Source of the DNA: Terfezia claveryi
Lineage: Eukaryota; Ascomycota; Pezizomycetes; Pezizales; Pezizaceae
NCBI GenBank assembly: GCA_015179025.1
Contig: WHUX01000249.1
Location: forward strand, 1-64,000
Direction: 5' to 3'
Length of the DNA: 64,000 nucleotides
The notes under the pieces are model-generated. The model ran no database searches, was not told where the DNA came from, and was given only the letters and a program-made list of their open reading frames with translations. Below, piece by piece: positions 21,851-36,310 of the stretch (positions are counted from its first letter, which is position 1; every line of letters starts with the position of its first letter). A program made the translations under genes and the position numbers.

Positions 21851-24846
21851 CACATTGCAGTGTATATATCTGGTGTCTCGTTCAAGGATCTAATATTGAT
21901 TACGTAGGATTTCCTCATGGGGGTTGCGATATTTGGTAAGTTACACAAGTTGCTTGTGCAGGCCCCACTAGTTACTCCGTTCTCGCTAATATATAAATGC
22001 ACTTAGGGCACGCGTGGAGTAACTACTAACCTCCGGCATTTAACCTAGCCATCTGAATAGGGTAAATAAACAGGTACTTCACCCAACTACCCCAATACGT
22101 GTCTCCTGGGATAAAATCATCCAATGAACACTCTCAAATTGGCCAAGAACACATACATATATTCTGCATATCCAATCGTAATTCTACAGCGTCTCTCATG
22201 GCAAGAGCCCTCCAGCACATTGGCCTGTGTGATTGTTAAGGCAGACAACAACGCAGATCAAAGTCAGTAGGTAGCCCGCAAGCGCCTGTATGTAACCGAT
22301 ATGTAGCTAATGTAAGTTACCGCTTACAAAAGTTCACAAAGGGACTACCTAAATGTGAACAATTGGGACAAGTAAATATACAATGGATTGACCTCCTGCA
22401 TGACAACAACTTCGAATTCATTCCAAAGCTACTCTTATATGCTATATCCATCTTGGCTAGAGATTCTGAGAAAATGATCATGTTTGCAAGTTTCATAACT
22501 TGTATTTCGCCTTCTAACATCAACTTGCAAAAAAGTTCAATCTAATGCCCCATCCCCATACGCACATGTAAATGCCGTTGCGGTGTCCAAAAATGGTATT
22601 TCTCTGGGAAATGTTGGGTCGAAGAATTTACTTGTGCATGCTGAGTTAATTGCTTTTTCTCATCGATTTACTCATCTCAGCAAGGACATATGTTATACAT
22701 ATGTGCATAGCCTGGTTACCACACATACATGCACAAGATATAGTGCACAGCTAAATTACACTGCGAGACTAGCTAATTAGAGCACTCTGCGCGACAAACT
22801 CTATAACCTACAGTCTACTTACTAGAACACTGCTGTACTTCGGTCAGATATGGGTGGTAAAGCTAAGTATCTTTGTATATATGGAATAATCTAGATTCAG
22901 AATCGATATCAATAGGAATCGCACAGCGCTGTGCAATATTAATGGACTATATATGAATTCCTGGAGCCCAATTGATGCTCCAACTCATTCGCCTACACTT
23001 GTCATAACAAACAGAACTCGTGAATAATGGCACAGTAGAGTCTTAGGGTAATCGGATCGAGTCCCGGCCCATACCACCTGGCGGGGGTTGTGTCTTTGGA
23101 GAAAACCTAGTTCGAGTCATAGTGGAGTTACATATGTAATAGCTGCACAGTTCTAATTAGCAACGTACATAAGTCAAAAATACATCGAATATCAGCCCAT
23201 TCGCTAATTAGCGAAGAAGTGCTAGGGTGAGACATCGTCCAGAAGAGAACATGAAACATGAAGCACAAGGCGAGATGCGATGATTGATGCGACTGATTGA
23301 TAATCTTCCTTCCCGGGTTGTTAATGCCGACCCGCTCAAAGCCCTAAAGCGTTTTCGAAATGTAAATAGCGACATCCGTTTTTCACCTTTCTTAACAAAA
23401 ACAGTTACCGGTAATCGTTTATATCCAACTGTTGTGTAACATTGAATCAGTTGGGTTGTTACAAAATGCTGATATTTGACCGGCTATATTGCCTCAAGGA
23501 CATAATGCCCATACCTAGTCTTCTAATTTTGACATGTACAAATGGAGTGAGATAGTCTATTGATTACAAGTTTTCGGGATCCATATATATATCACACAGC
23601 ATACCTCATGATACATGCCTCCCTGATCATGACAAGAGCATAAGAAAAGCACACAATATCAATATTGCTTATTTCAAGACACCTACAACAGTAGTCCCGT
23701 GTCATTATTTCTTTCCCCAATTTGCAGTCGCATACTTTACAGTATCTAGTCCGTTCAGTGATTGTGATACTAAAAGCTTGTCTGTCAAACACAACCATTA
23801 AGCGAGGTGCACATTTCAGAGATGTTAATGACTCCTTATTCAAACTCAAAGTAATCCAGAGGGAACCTGCCATATCGATATGCTTATGCATAACCACGTT
23901 ACGACAAATACCGGTTCCAAAAAAAACGCATGTCATTTCATACATCGGAGCCCCAAACCACTCACATCATAATACTGATACACAAAGAAGATTCTCCCGG
24001 CAGAGCTTTATTCATAGGTCCTACTTGAAACGCGAGCTGGCGTCGTGCAAGGAATCATGCTATAGCCAACCCACATTTCCGAACTTCTAACTCTGGCACT
24101 TGTGATATGTATATGTACTACCCCCCCCCCCCCACCCCCCAGAGAAACTGAATTCTTGAAATCCCATCGATCGATATAGAAGCGGAAAAAGTGCCGGTGC
24201 AATTATCGTTCGACCTCATCTGATTTGTAAATATATATGTTTAAGTCTGGCTTTCTGGAAATTTTTGGCCAACCGGGCAGCCTTGCCTGGCCCATGCATA
24301 TGCCCATGTACCTAACCCGCGTCGACTCAATTTAGACAACAACACTTGCAATTTGCGTAACGGATCCCGATGGTACGCAAACTACCCGCGGTCAATCAAT
24401 ACCTTCAAGTACAGAACTACATAATTGATATATTAATGCTACTAAAGAATCGACCCCGAGCACTGAGTTGCAAGCATTTTGATTTCTCGGAATGGTCGAC
24501 AAAGGCATGGTTATGCCACTACTCAAATATCCTCGCATTATGTACAGTATGTTCAGTATGTAGTACATATGTACATTATATATGCATATAATATATACCG
24601 TGGCCGGGCCCGCCCACAGCACGGTGATAACCCCGCCAAGCCCATGCAATCTTAAACATGGCAATTAGGTAGCCGGCAAAATCCTCCGCTGATAACCCAG
24701 CCAAATGCTGTCCTTTAACTCAAACGGCCTCCTTAAACCAAATCCACACTAAAGTCTTGGTACTGTACGACCAGAATGGCCATAGTATGTGTGTTAGTCA
24801 AGGGTTCCTTTAGTTTTGCTCTTCCTTTCAAAATCCTGCCGGGTTT

Positions 24847-24863
24847 ATACATACATACATACA

Positions 24864-24892
<29 letters not shown>
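24847..24892. repeat. (ACAT)n microsatellite
   Basis: About eleven uninterrupted units of the tetranucleotide acat/atac. Confidence 0.95.
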
Positions 24893-24894
<2 letters not shown>

Positions 24895-27800
24895 GTACCA
24901 CATACAGTACTATCACTTGAACACGTGCATGGATGTACTAGTACATAACTAAGCTGAGTCAGTCCGCTCTCGACATGCATGTGAGAGGGTTCAGCAACAA
25001 CATTTATGGATACAACTCCATCCGATAAATATGCATGTCTATGGCATATGCAGATATACATGTACTCTACATAGGAAGTCGTCTAATTAGGAACGCGATC
25101 CCGGTACCGACGTCGGACGTTTTCTATCAACGCCGGAGAGACTCGGTAGTTGGCCACCCTCACCTGTTGTAGTTTTAAGCAGACGTCCGACTGCCGGCAA
25201 ACATATTCCCTCTCGAGCTCTACAGGACGTTTCTCACAAAGCTTAGAACCGATATTGTGATCACAAGTTCAAGTGTCCCACCAACACTTCTAGTACTGCA
25301 CACGGGTTTCAATTCAATCCTCTGATTTCTCGAGTTTATGCCACGACTGTGCTCCATCCCACTATAGTAGTCATGAGATGATATGATTGACCACCTGTAT
25401 ATAATCCCCATGAATGTAGTCCTACTAAAATACTTCATCCTGCTCACTAGATATCAAAGATCCTCTGCATGGTCAATCAATGTAGGCACGAGATTACCAC
25501 CAACGGTTATTGCATGTGTGCCATCCATCCGCGGGATAATACGGGATATTTTCCGTACGATCCGGCTAGCTTTTGTTGAGAGCCCTACGCCCTCGGGTAA
25601 CAACTACATTAGTTACTTGAGAATTTTATAACCTAACTGCGAACTCGTTTACGTAGGTGAGATATATTATATATATTACATATACATCGATAATCTATGC
25701 ATAGAACTTTATGCATTGAACATTTTCTCGGGCGCTTGAGCTTGAATTTTCAGTTTCACTCGGGACTGGGAATTCGTCCTCTAACTCAATTCATCCTCTC
25801 CATCAGGTCTTGTTCATGAGCCCCAAAATATCGAAAGGTCCCGCTTCCATATCCACCCGAGACGGGGGCCTAAATGATGCAATACATCATACTTACATAG
25901 AGTCACCTGCCTTTTGTGGTCCAGCAGTCTGATCAGATCCATTTCGAATCCAACTATGAGTTATTCTGCAATTGTCTGGCTAGCCCCGTACTAGAATAAA
26001 TGTTTATATATGAAACGACGGCTGGGCTGCCCTATAACAGGCTAGTTACATATATATATATATACCTATATTGATATTTAGGATGTATAATCATGATTTT
26101 ACTGACAGGTTTTGCTATAGCCTCGTGCTCGTTTGGATACCAGGATTGCTCAATATCCTATCAGTCAAACCTTCCATATCAAATGCATATCTCATCAATC
26201 GAGATGTAGGGCGTGGATAGTGTGGGGGGAGGGTCATATTGATATATAAAAATAAGCATCATATGAATGATGGTAGTCTGGTTCTCTGTGATGATCTGCA
26301 TTGGATATTTTCGCAATAATTTGATGTTGTGCCCTTAGCCCTGATTTCTATCTCTACACACTCTGGCAGGTGAGATACACATTCATAAGTGATAACGAGA
26401 CGCTTATAGAGTGCATCCAGACGACTCTGATATAAACGTAAGGTCTATCCCAGCAACGAGAGCAGCCTATTCCTCCCCCAGTCAGTTCAAACCCCAAATA
26501 ATCCCCCTCTTCCCCGCCAGCCTCAGCCGAACATACTTATTATAAACAGAGGTCTAAAAATCTAATGCTTGTACATAAATATACACGGAATACGGTAATT
26601 GTGCCTAAGCTAAGCAGAATACACAGACCACATCGGCAACTAGCTATACTGTCGAAATTTGACATAAAATCCTGACCGCTCACACAAGCCTTTTCCCACA
26701 CTGTGCATTTACGAGAGTGTGCTGTGGCTAAGTCAAATACTGTACTGTCCTGGGCCAGCCTGCGTCAGGAGGCTATTTTACAACGCTCTTATGAATACAA
26801 TACTACATTATATTGGCAAAGTCGGCGCCATACAATTGATGCATAGACCTAGGAGTTGAACAACCTCCCGGCAATACGGAATTGACAGTGCTCAAGGATG
26901 TGAGATCACCCGGCCGTGGTGAACCTTTATTTTTGCGAATTAAACGATATTATGTATTATAGTTTATGCGTAATCTGTATATGTATGTCTTCCACCCTTT
27001 GGTGAGGACTTCCGCACATTTGCCCCCCCCCCCCCCCCAATGCAACCCATAGGTATCCATATGGGGCAATTACTAGCAGCAGTCCACATACAGGGTAATC
27101 CTGGTTTGCGAGATATATAATCCTACCTTCCTTCCTTCCTTCCTTACCTACCTCTAAAATACCTCCATGATCATTTATACCTATTTGCGCGCCAACCTGT
27201 TTCGGCAATGGCCTTGACTCTGCAAAATTACCGCATTAAGTTAGACCCAATAAATCACTAGACCATTAACGGTAGTCGCAAGAAGAAGATTTCAGGCTGC
27301 CCTAGGCTAGACGAGGCTGACACCGTGAGGCCTCTGCCAACCACCCCAAGGGGGACAAATTGCATCAACCGAGGATATTAAAACTCGTTAGCCCACATGG
27401 CGGTATGCAGAGAATGCATCTCGTCAAAACATGAACTAGCTGAAATGGGACATATTGGGTAATTTACACATTTTCTATGTACATATGTATGTAATATATG
27501 CATGTGCGATAAGTTTGAGGCAAACCGTAAGTAAATTTTTACAGCTCGCCCCAATTTCCAAATCTGAGCCTCAGATGCGCGCCACCCCGCAATATCACGG
27601 TCAGTCAAACATGGTGGTGACACCCCACAAATAGAAAAGACCCCCCCCAAAAAAAAAAGTTAGTATACCTATGTATTTCTACTGTTGCATTCCTCGGATA
27701 CGAGAACCACCAGCCCCTAAACCCCCCCAACCTTGAAACGTGAGATAACATACCTAATGATTTTCTCAGAAGCTCAGCGCAATTGCAATGCTCCGCAGCA

Positions 27801-29796
27801 CACTGCACACACCCCCACTCCCGAGCCATATGAACACCGTTAGCCAAAGTAACCCCACGGAACTGTTGTTGACCCCCACCCACCCACCCCACGACCCGGA
27901 ATAATAAGGGAAAGTCGTGTGCCGAGTTTTTGCGGATAAATAATTTGCAGAAGTAAGCATAGAAACCAAATGCTGCAAAATAATATCCGTAAAACTTTGA
28001 TTGTCATCCTGAAGAGGTAATCTTTTCCTGGTCACATGGTTTAGGATGATTGGTTGTTGTAAATTAGTTCAATGCAAGCCTTGCAATGCACATAGAGTCT
28101 TAGATACTATGTACATATCTGCATATATATTTGAAGCCAGGCATAAAATATTATGAGCTGCAAGGTTCTTTTGCCAGGTGGCCTGCTGTGAACAGCAACT
28201 TTATACCATCCCTTCTCCCGATATTTTTATGTCTGTCTCGAGTATATATTGTATGTACAGTCAGGTGGCCCCCAAAAAATCTTCGTACCCTAGATAAATA
28301 TAGAACCTATATCTTACCCGTTATGGATACATCCATACAAAATTCTCCAAAATGCGGGATCTTATGCAGGGGTGTACGAAATATCTCGCCACCTAGCCAA
28401 CCCACCTTGTAGCAAAAAGCAGTGCTACCCTCTTGCAAGCAGATTAAAAGATGTTGCTAATGACAGAAATGTTTTCGTTTTCTTGATGCCCAAGAGTGGT
28501 GTGCCCACTTGGCCCTTTGTAGAAAAGCCCCAAGTTCAAGTTCAAGTAGGAGTTATATTCGTTACATACTTATGTAATACAGCTAGACTAGTTAGTTGCC
28601 GATTAGCGCCACAGTGTCGCAAACTCTATATTTACAACGAATCAACCATCGCCTTCCAAGTGAACAAACTAAATCCTTCGTTCAGTATGATGATTTGGCT
28701 TAGCTTCCTCGTTCCGTGTATCCAGAGTAGGTATTATTAGCTCATGCCCGTCTTTAAACTTCCAATTGCGTTTTGATTACTTCAGCTCGCTTGCATTTGT
28801 GGCTCCATTCCAAATGGTTGTCGAGTGTGGTCTACAAGAAAATCCCTAAGATATATCCAGTGGTATAGAACCACTTTCGAATCCACGAATTCCCTATGTA
28901 GCTATAGCTATGCATGTCTAGCCTAAAAAGTTTGCTCCACTGTAAAAATGGAGTCTCAAACTAAACATAATGGGAACGCTCTAATGGGCAGCGAAAGAGA
29001 GATTAGTGCTAATCAATGATTTTCGTGGAAGTATGCAATTCTATCTTCCGTAGTTGCAGGCAAAGCCGTGACGATAGGAAATTGGTAGCCAACTTAAGGG
29101 ATCTGTGGCAAGAGAGACAAATCAGTGTCGTAGGACGAGAATCACACTTGCCCGCGCATACACGCATGTAGAGGATTACAAGCAATTGAATAGCAACATG
29201 CCTTCCAACGCCAAATTTATGTGATTTTTTGCATCTGTTTAAACAAGGGGCACCCAATAGGAAACCCAATTAAGGAAATGAGAAATATGCCAGGAATTGT
29301 GTAGTGGGAGAGGTATAGACCCCGTGATAACTCCAAACGAAGCCAGAGGAAATGAAGGGAAAAGAGACATATGATAACAAATGAAAAGGAGATGACTGAA
29401 GAAAACCGACCCTCGAACTAAAATCTGTAAACAAATAAAGGGATATCTTGAAAGGTGGTTCAGAAAATAGACGTAGGAAATTGAGAAAGAAATATGAGGT
29501 AGTAGATGATATCCACACAAAACACCCAATGACTCTCGTGTTCTTTTAACAAATTCCCAAATACCAACCCAGGCGTTCATGCCCATTGCCCACGTTTATG
29601 AACTGCTCATTTAACCATGACAGATAAGAAATGGTACTCATATGAAACTTAAAGAAATAAGTGCGACGGAGAACTAGTGCAGCAGAAAAGTAGCGACAAC
29701 CCATAAAGTAAAGATCCCAAGAAATTGTGCAAAGATGCTAGTCGAATCAAGCCCATGAATGTGAAAGCTGATGAAAGGAGATCCTGTATCCCCCTG

Positions 29797-32042
29797 TTAC
29801 TTGCCAGTTCTCGCTCGGTCCGAGAATGGAGAGTGTCGGTCTTCGTCGCAGAACTTATCGCCTGCCACTTCAATATATCGAGGAGATCTCGTAAACTTAG
29901 GGACAGAATCCTGTATAAATATGTCAGATGTTGTCCTATCTTGGCAGATCTATTGATAAAATGTACTCACCCCAGCCATCAGCTTGAAAACTTGCTGCTG
30001 TGCCCTCTCGAACAATGCAGCAACGTCTTTTAGGCTGGCATACATGCTGCTGTCGTCTTTTGCGACCGCCCTGGTCATTCGCGAGGCCATATCCTGGCGA
30101 AGAGTATGGTCGATATTCAATTCGCAAGGAGATCCTGGCGCAAGAAACGCATTATATAGCCCATATGCGGCAGCTAATGTTTCTCGAACTGCATCAGGTC
30201 TATTGACATCAATGGCTTTGAAGCTTTTGTCAAATTCCACTACATCTAGATAGAATGACAAGTTTTCCTCGCAAACGGTTTCTCGCAGGTATTCCCGGAA
30301 AAGAAGTCGCAATGCAGGATCATTAAGAATAGATGTCAGGCGTGTTGTATTTGTTTCTCGATCTGTGTAATCCAAGTGGGTCAGCACCTTATATAATTGA
30401 CATGCGATAGATCATGAGCATATGGAATGCAAAGCTGGTTGGTTGGATGAATTATGTTCTTCGGGATGACAAACCTCTGGTGTCCCCGTTTTGCTTCTCT
30501 CCATTCTGAGCGACTCCGCCTGACCCTATCCATCCATTTATCCGCTCCCCTCTCTCGGTGAAGACGTATACCGCACCTTTCGTTGCTTGAAAATCCTTTT
30601 CTCTGGGATATTGCTGAATGTGGATACGATCTTCTAACACGCATTGAATAAGGCCATACTGAACAAATAGGTTGCAAATCTCCAATGTCTCCTTCCTTTC
30701 AACCGTGGTGCAGCAGTCCAACAACCAATCAACCGCATCCTTTCCAGTGAATGAATTCTTAACTGTCTTGTCGGAGATTTTCCTTGACGCTACCAACTTT
30801 ACTCCCGTTACTCCATCTGCATAATCTGAAACAGAGTCGGAATCTGAAGACATGGAACTGCTTGTCTTAATATTCGGAGTAGATCCAGAGAACCGTCGGA
30901 AAATAACCTCAACCGTATTCCTATCATGAGATAACTTATCCGTCTTAGGGTCCCGCTCGAGTATCACCAATCGCATAGTATTATATTGTGAATGTAACAG
31001 CTTCAGAACATGATCTTGATTAATTCCATTTCGCTGACAGAATCGATCGAGCACATAAATCCCCTTTGGAGTCAGTACCCAAGTGCATCCTTTCAGTGGG
31101 AAATTCGGTACCGGCTTCCCGTCGGCGGGCTCGATAAATCTTGCATCCAAGAACCTTTGGCACACAGTCCTTGCCATTTCCTTGGCCATTGAAAATGTCG
31201 TGGTGGTGGTTGTTGTTACAATCCTGCTTGGATCCTTTGGGTCTGGCATTCTATTAGACTGAGAAAATTTGAGAGATCCTAGATTCCCGATGGCCTCTTC
31301 AGAAGTGAAACTAAAAGCATATGTCCTAAATCTGACTCTGTGATTGCTCAGCGGCAAACTGACCATCAGTGTAGAGAATAAATCTTTAAAATCCTTCAGG
31401 GCGAGAGATGTTTAGCTTTATGTTGCTCCTAGATTGACAATGTATGATATGATGAACCCTTACCTTTGTAAATGGCCTATCATCTTCCGTCATGCGCAGA
31501 AGCCGTGATGATGTTTGATGCATCTTGTTCGTGGCGGGCAAGGGATGGGGAGTCGAGGTGCTGGGAAGTTTTGGTACGAGAACAGGTTGTTCGCAGAGGT
31601 TGGATAGTCTCGCCAGCTTGCCGTGTGAGCCTACTGACTCTGTTGCAGCAACCTTTGCCCTATGTCCGGCAGTTTGGTCTACAGATCTGGTATACCTGTG
31701 GCTGAATGGATTATGTGTAGCTGCCCTGAGGTCAGTTTGCGTTGCCGATGCAGATTTGTTGAAGGTTGGGCGGGAATGCGAGGAAGAAGTAGCCCGGTGT
31801 GAGAAGCTGAATGTCCTCCTCTCGTGCGCAAGCGAAGCAAGTGACAAAAAACGGTCAGCTCCACCACCACGTGGCGAGAAGGCGGGAAGAAGTGGGTGGG
31901 CAGAAGCGGTAGTTGTGGAATGACGGGGATTTGTGAGAAGGGGGGAGCGAGGGTGTGGAGTGGTATTAGTACCGGTATGGCTATGTAGCAGAGGAGCAGA
32001 CGGAACGGACTCAGAGATGACTGGGGAGGTAGAATCCGTCAT
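29797..32042 (-). CDS. flbA: FlbA/Rgs1-type RGS protein with two DEP domains, four exons, 667 aa
   Basis: Regulator of G-protein signalling. In Aspergillus FlbA accelerates GTP hydrolysis on the Galpha FadA and so permits conidiation; yeast Sst2 is related. Exons: 32042-31464, 31393-30475, 30362-29971, 29910-29797, all GT..AG and in phase (2004 nt). The Ser/Pro-rich N-terminus ends in LRMTEDDRPFTK, then DFKDLFSTLMVSLPL. DEP1 lies at about 260-330 (MARTVCQRFLDARFIEPADG), DEP2 at about 400-470 (NSFTGKDAVDWLLDCCTTVE), and the RGS domain at about 505-630 (LNDPALRLLFREYLRETVCE; ENLSFYLDVVEFD). The C-terminus starts DSVPKF. The ATG at 32042 gives a family-like start; the same frame is open to an ATG at 32336 through a Pro-rich stretch, which is an alternative. 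Confidence 0.92.
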
Positions 32043-32460
32043 GAAGGAAAGATTGATGGATGCAAGCCTAGCGTGAAGGGCCAGGGATCTCCCAACTAGA
32101 TTGTGCTGGGGTGTTTGAAGGAGGGGCGTGTGGGATGCGGCGATGGGTGAGGGGGGATGCAGAGGGAGATGCAATGTGGTTTGGGTTGGGGGTGGGGGGG
32201 GGGTTAAGAGCGGGGGGGGGGGACCGGGGGGGCGGATGTCGTAAGGCAGGCCCTTTGCCGAGCGATGTTGCAATTTGGTGGGGGGGGGGTTCGAATGCAC
32301 TCCTGGCAGGGAGCGTGCAGAGCAAATAAAATGCAATGGAAGAGGGATTGATAGTAGAGGGATTGATAGTAGAGGGATTGATAGTAGAGGGATTGATATG
32401 TAGGCTCGGACGGGTGAGCTGTGGCGGGCGTGGGAAAATACCTTTGTGCCTCGTCTGGCC
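32043..32460. promoter_or_regulatory. Probable flbA 5' leader/promoter, G-run rich
   Basis: Directly upstream of the flbA start. It contains several runs of 8-10 G on the plus strand (32185-32290), that is C runs on the transcribed sense strand, and the 15-bp tandem array. No TATA box is obvious. Calling it regulatory follows from position only. Confidence 0.4.
32341..32398. repeat. 15-bp tandem repeat, ~4 copies, upstream of flbA
   Basis: Perfect units agagggattgatagt repeated three times plus a partial fourth copy. Located about 300 bp upstream of the predicted flbA start, so it could be in the 5' leader or promoter. Confidence 0.9.
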
Positions 32461-35400
32461 TCATGCTTCGTGATTATGCGGCAAGGCCCCAGAGTTGATG
32501 CAGCTGCCTACGGTGCATCTCAGCTCCCACTGGCGTTGTCGCGCCGCAAACAGCAGCCCTCTGGTGCCTTCCCGCCTGGAACGATATATTACAACCACGA
32601 TGCAACGGTGACTGCGCGGATTGGGCGGGCGAATAGCAGGCAAGATATGAAGATGCCCACTGCAAATTTGTTTGGGCCCCTCAATTTCTAATCGACATGG
32701 GCAGCCGTTAGAGCAGAGTGGGGCGTGACAGCAAGGTGTTCGGTTATGTACAAGTACCTCCGGTGTATAGGTACAGTAATGTGTGGCCAATGCCGAGTGG
32801 TCAAACAGATCAGCTTGAGGAAAACAATACGATTCGGTGCCGCAAAAGAGTCGCGACTCAATTTTGCTGTGGTTGTATACGAATCAGGCGCCTACAGGCA
32901 GCGAATGAGCCAACGCGGTGACGAAAAGCCGATCTTGCGAACGGCAGCTGAACCAGACTCGCAGCATGGCAAGCATAGGGCAAGCTGGCCGGCCATACAT
33001 ACTGTAGACAACATTTTGTTGTAGAAAATAGACAGAAAAAAAACAGATAAAAAATTGCAATTGATCAAGGCAGGTAGGTAAGTAGGTACCCGCAAAGCAA
33101 CACCGCAAGGACTTGTTTCTCTCGCCCAGGCAACAGCTGATCAGGACCTGAAGCAGGAAGAGGATGGAGAAAGAGGGATCCATATGCATGCATCTCGAAA
33201 GCTATCAAGGCCAATGCCTCTCCCAGGTCTTGTCTGGCTCAGTTCGAGCTCGGCTGATCTGGGCCAGCCCCCGCAGGACACATCGTGGCGGAAATCAATG
33301 CTTAACTCAGGTCAGGCAACTGAGACCCCTCTTAATACCTAATCTCATGTCCGGGGTTCGGCGCAGTATGCAATTGCTACCGATTGGACTTGGATATTTA
33401 TTTAGATTAGCACGAGAACCAAGGGAAGATATATTATTATTATTATTGTTCAGAACCTGACTTACCTCTCACGAACGGAGCCGTCCCTCCGGTGATTTTG
33501 TAGCCGAACAAAGGCTGGCCCGGAACCTGCGCGCTTCATGCACAATGTTTGATTTTGGTTGCAGGGATCGAAACCGGCTTTTAGCTCCCGGGTAAAACTA
33601 TCTTCACAAAACTTAACTGTAACATGTTTGGATCATGCATAAGTAGTTACAGTAGTCGGCAACCCGAAGCGCGTGTCGATACCGGTACTGCGGAGTATGT
33701 ATTCTACTACCGGTACTAGTCTGTTCAGAGGTCGTTGTGCCAACCAGACTATACCGGTACCTACTTCCTGTCAACGATGCGGAAATAAGCCTTTACCCCC
33801 GACGATTGCTAATCAGGGTGACGTATATGCCCAGGGCGGAGCCCTATCCACCGAATTACCTAACACCAATACCTATCCACTATTCTTCCGCTAGCAGTCT
33901 GGCTGCCAGAAAGTGCAGTTAAGTAGGGTTTGCTTGCCGGACTCCACCAGCTAATCCTGGCTGGCTACATAGCCACGCGAGTTCTCTTGGTCCTGCAAAC
34001 ATACTGTACCTATCGCCGGGTGGGGTTAAGCCAATGATGAGACAGCTACAGAAAAACGTGGTTAGGCAGGGCTACTTTTCTTCAGGCCTGATGTGTGAGG
34101 AAGGTGGATGCGTTATTGCCAACGCTTGTATTCAACTAGAACTAAACAGCATAAGCGAATGTATAAGCTAACTTTGCAATGATATCAAAGCTGCTGGTTA
34201 ATTCAACAATTGGAGGCCAGAATGAGACCATGATTAGATTCTGACACATGGCATAGGGCTAAGATACTTCCTATACCGGCCACGTTGTGAACATTCCTGG
34301 GGTTCCAACACGGAACTCTCACCCTTCATCAAAGGAGATGACGCCGAAGGCGTTTCGCAATATATGGCCGTTTTAGTTTTGCCGGCAACCGACCAGCGCT
34401 AGTCCGTGGTTGGCGAGCTCACTGACCAATCGCTAATTCAATAATGGCTGCTGGCATCTTTCGAGATGCAGTAGAACAGGAAGTCTGATAGGAAACAGAG
34501 GAGCAAAAGGTTTGTTTTTAGTCTACTAATGCTGACCCTGCTGCGCGACACAAACAATAATAAAATTTTACTTTTTCGTTCAATTACTACCACGTGGTTG
34601 ACACGCCGCGAGACCACATTTCTTTTTGGCTTGGAGTTAAAAAGGCCCTCAAACTCAAACTGATAGAAAGTGTCTGTTGAAGAACCAAACTATGGTGGTC
34701 ACTAGGTATTCGGAACTCACTTCCAGAGCAGCCTTTGCCTAGTGAAAAGTCACCAGGTGCTCACGACGGAGCCCCCTCGGCGCAACCGGACAGTTTATTT
34801 CGACCATGTATATCAGCGGATTTACTGGGGGTGTGGGACAAGGATTATGACCAGTCCTGACTTTTTTTCTGGTGAAAAACAAGCGGAGTTAGTGGTGTCT
34901 CTTGCTACGGTACCCGTTTTGTGCTCACGAAACCTCTGCTCGAAACAGGGGGGCCTGGCTTTGCATGCGGTTTCTACCAACATTAGTGCAAGGATATTAC
35001 TGTGGGAGAGAGGGAGAGAGCAGGTATCTATTCCTATCTATTATTCCTATGACCCTCTCTCAACTACCGGTTGATCTATCTGTATAATTCTCACGCTAGT
35101 TCATATGACCTCATCAGGTAATCTTGGCCAGTCTGCATTATTCCAGTTCTACAATTACATGCTCGGTTCCAAGGTTCGGGATAAAGAGAACATAGATTAT
35201 GAGGGGGTTGATGCAATATCTAATTTTGTTTTTTTCTGCTGCATACGCCGGTCCCCTTTTTCTAGAAGCTTTCCTATTCAGGTTTGTATGCGTCCTTCCT
35301 CATTGCTCTCTTCTCATGAAGGATTGGGACGAGGAAAGGAGACAAAGATGTAAGTATTCTTCCACTTGTATGTTACAAGCTAGGCTGTGTGCGTACAAAC

Positions 35401-35815
35401 TTGGAAGAAGAGCTGATGTGATGGGTCCCCTTCTTCAATGTGGTACGGGTTGGCTGTCACGCCACGGCAGCTCGTTATCAAAAGAAAATGTAGCGGTTCC
35501 TCGACTCCGAGCCTTCCTCTGGAGATGATTGGAATTCAGGTGTCACTGTGTTTTGCACTACGCCGGAGTCACAATTGCGTCTAACCATGAGCCAATACTA
35601 CCACACGCTATACTTTGCCATTACCAAACATGACTTGTCACCATTTTTTCACATACAAGAATCACGTACCAGTTACAATTACGGATTGTAACCTGGCCAA
35701 TTGAAGAAAATTGACAGCCGGCAACTGTGCTCTACCTTGAATTTGAAAAAAAATATTCAATTAGGCTCTCCCACTCGGCATAGAAGGGATCCCATAGAAG
35801 AGAAGCAAGAATAGC

Positions 35816-36310
35816 TTGGGAGTTTCAGGTTACGTTATTTTCCGCAAGAGTTCGACAGCAAACGTTACACCAAAACAGGTTGTGCACACTCGTACGACAG
35901 AAACATCCGTGGAATATTCAAGCGAGCATAAGAGGTATAGTTTGGTAGAGTTATTTTTATCTTTGTGGAGATGGAGGCAAGCTAGGTATAGACAGGGCAA
36001 AGAGCAATTTGAACTGATCCATGTCGTGGAGGCTATGCAGGATATCTACGAACATTTGACCTCGGAGTTCTCTGGTGGGTAAATGCGAACAAGAGGATGA
36101 TACCCCAAAAGGCGAACTATTGTGGTAAGTAATATTCACGTTCTGCTTTGCAACTTTGTACCTTGCTTCTTTCTGATTTGGCAGTTGTCAATATCCCTTG
36201 GAAATGGCAGACGTAAGCAACACCGGGCATCTCTCCCGAAGCGCATGTCATCTTATACCCCTAGGCCCTACCCTCGCAAGGATGCGACGTTACGGAGAAA
36301 ACTTGTTGAG
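35816..36310 (+). other. Possible spliced coding fragment, unknown family
   Basis: A plus-strand frame contains EHKRYSLVELFLSLWRWRQA then GKEQFELIHVVEAMQDIYEH and ends SEFSGG. Right there a donor-like GTAAAT begins; an acceptor ttctgatttggcag near 36183 leads into GCQYPLEMADVSNTGHLSRS in matching phase, ending at a stop near 36310. No known motif, no clear start. It may be a real small gene or the remains of one. Confidence 0.25.

Larger units (their letters stand above)
20248..29796. other. 9.5-kb gene-poor region
   Basis: I find no gene I can support apart from a coding-like remnant at 21480-21850. The region holds simple repeats: (acat)n at 24847-24892, cytosine tracts near 24121, 27023 and 27640, and ccttcctt units near 27125. 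Short ORFs occur on both strands without motifs. Confidence 0.55.

Noticed and set aside
22317..22780. Overlapping 60-68 aa ORFs on both strands
   Set aside because: No motifs, no codon pattern and no neighbouring exons; chance ORFs in AT-rich DNA.
23040..23100. Possible tRNA (ggatcgagtcc resembles a B box)
   Set aside because: No matching A box or acceptor-stem pairing at the right distance.
27378..28035. Overlapping minus-strand ORFs rich in Gly, Trp and Val
   Set aside because: Their composition comes from C homopolymer tracts, not from a protein family.
29009..29586. Hydrophobic ORFs of 82-115 aa (possible membrane protein)
   Set aside because: Composition follows a purine-rich plus strand; no family motif or spliced partner.
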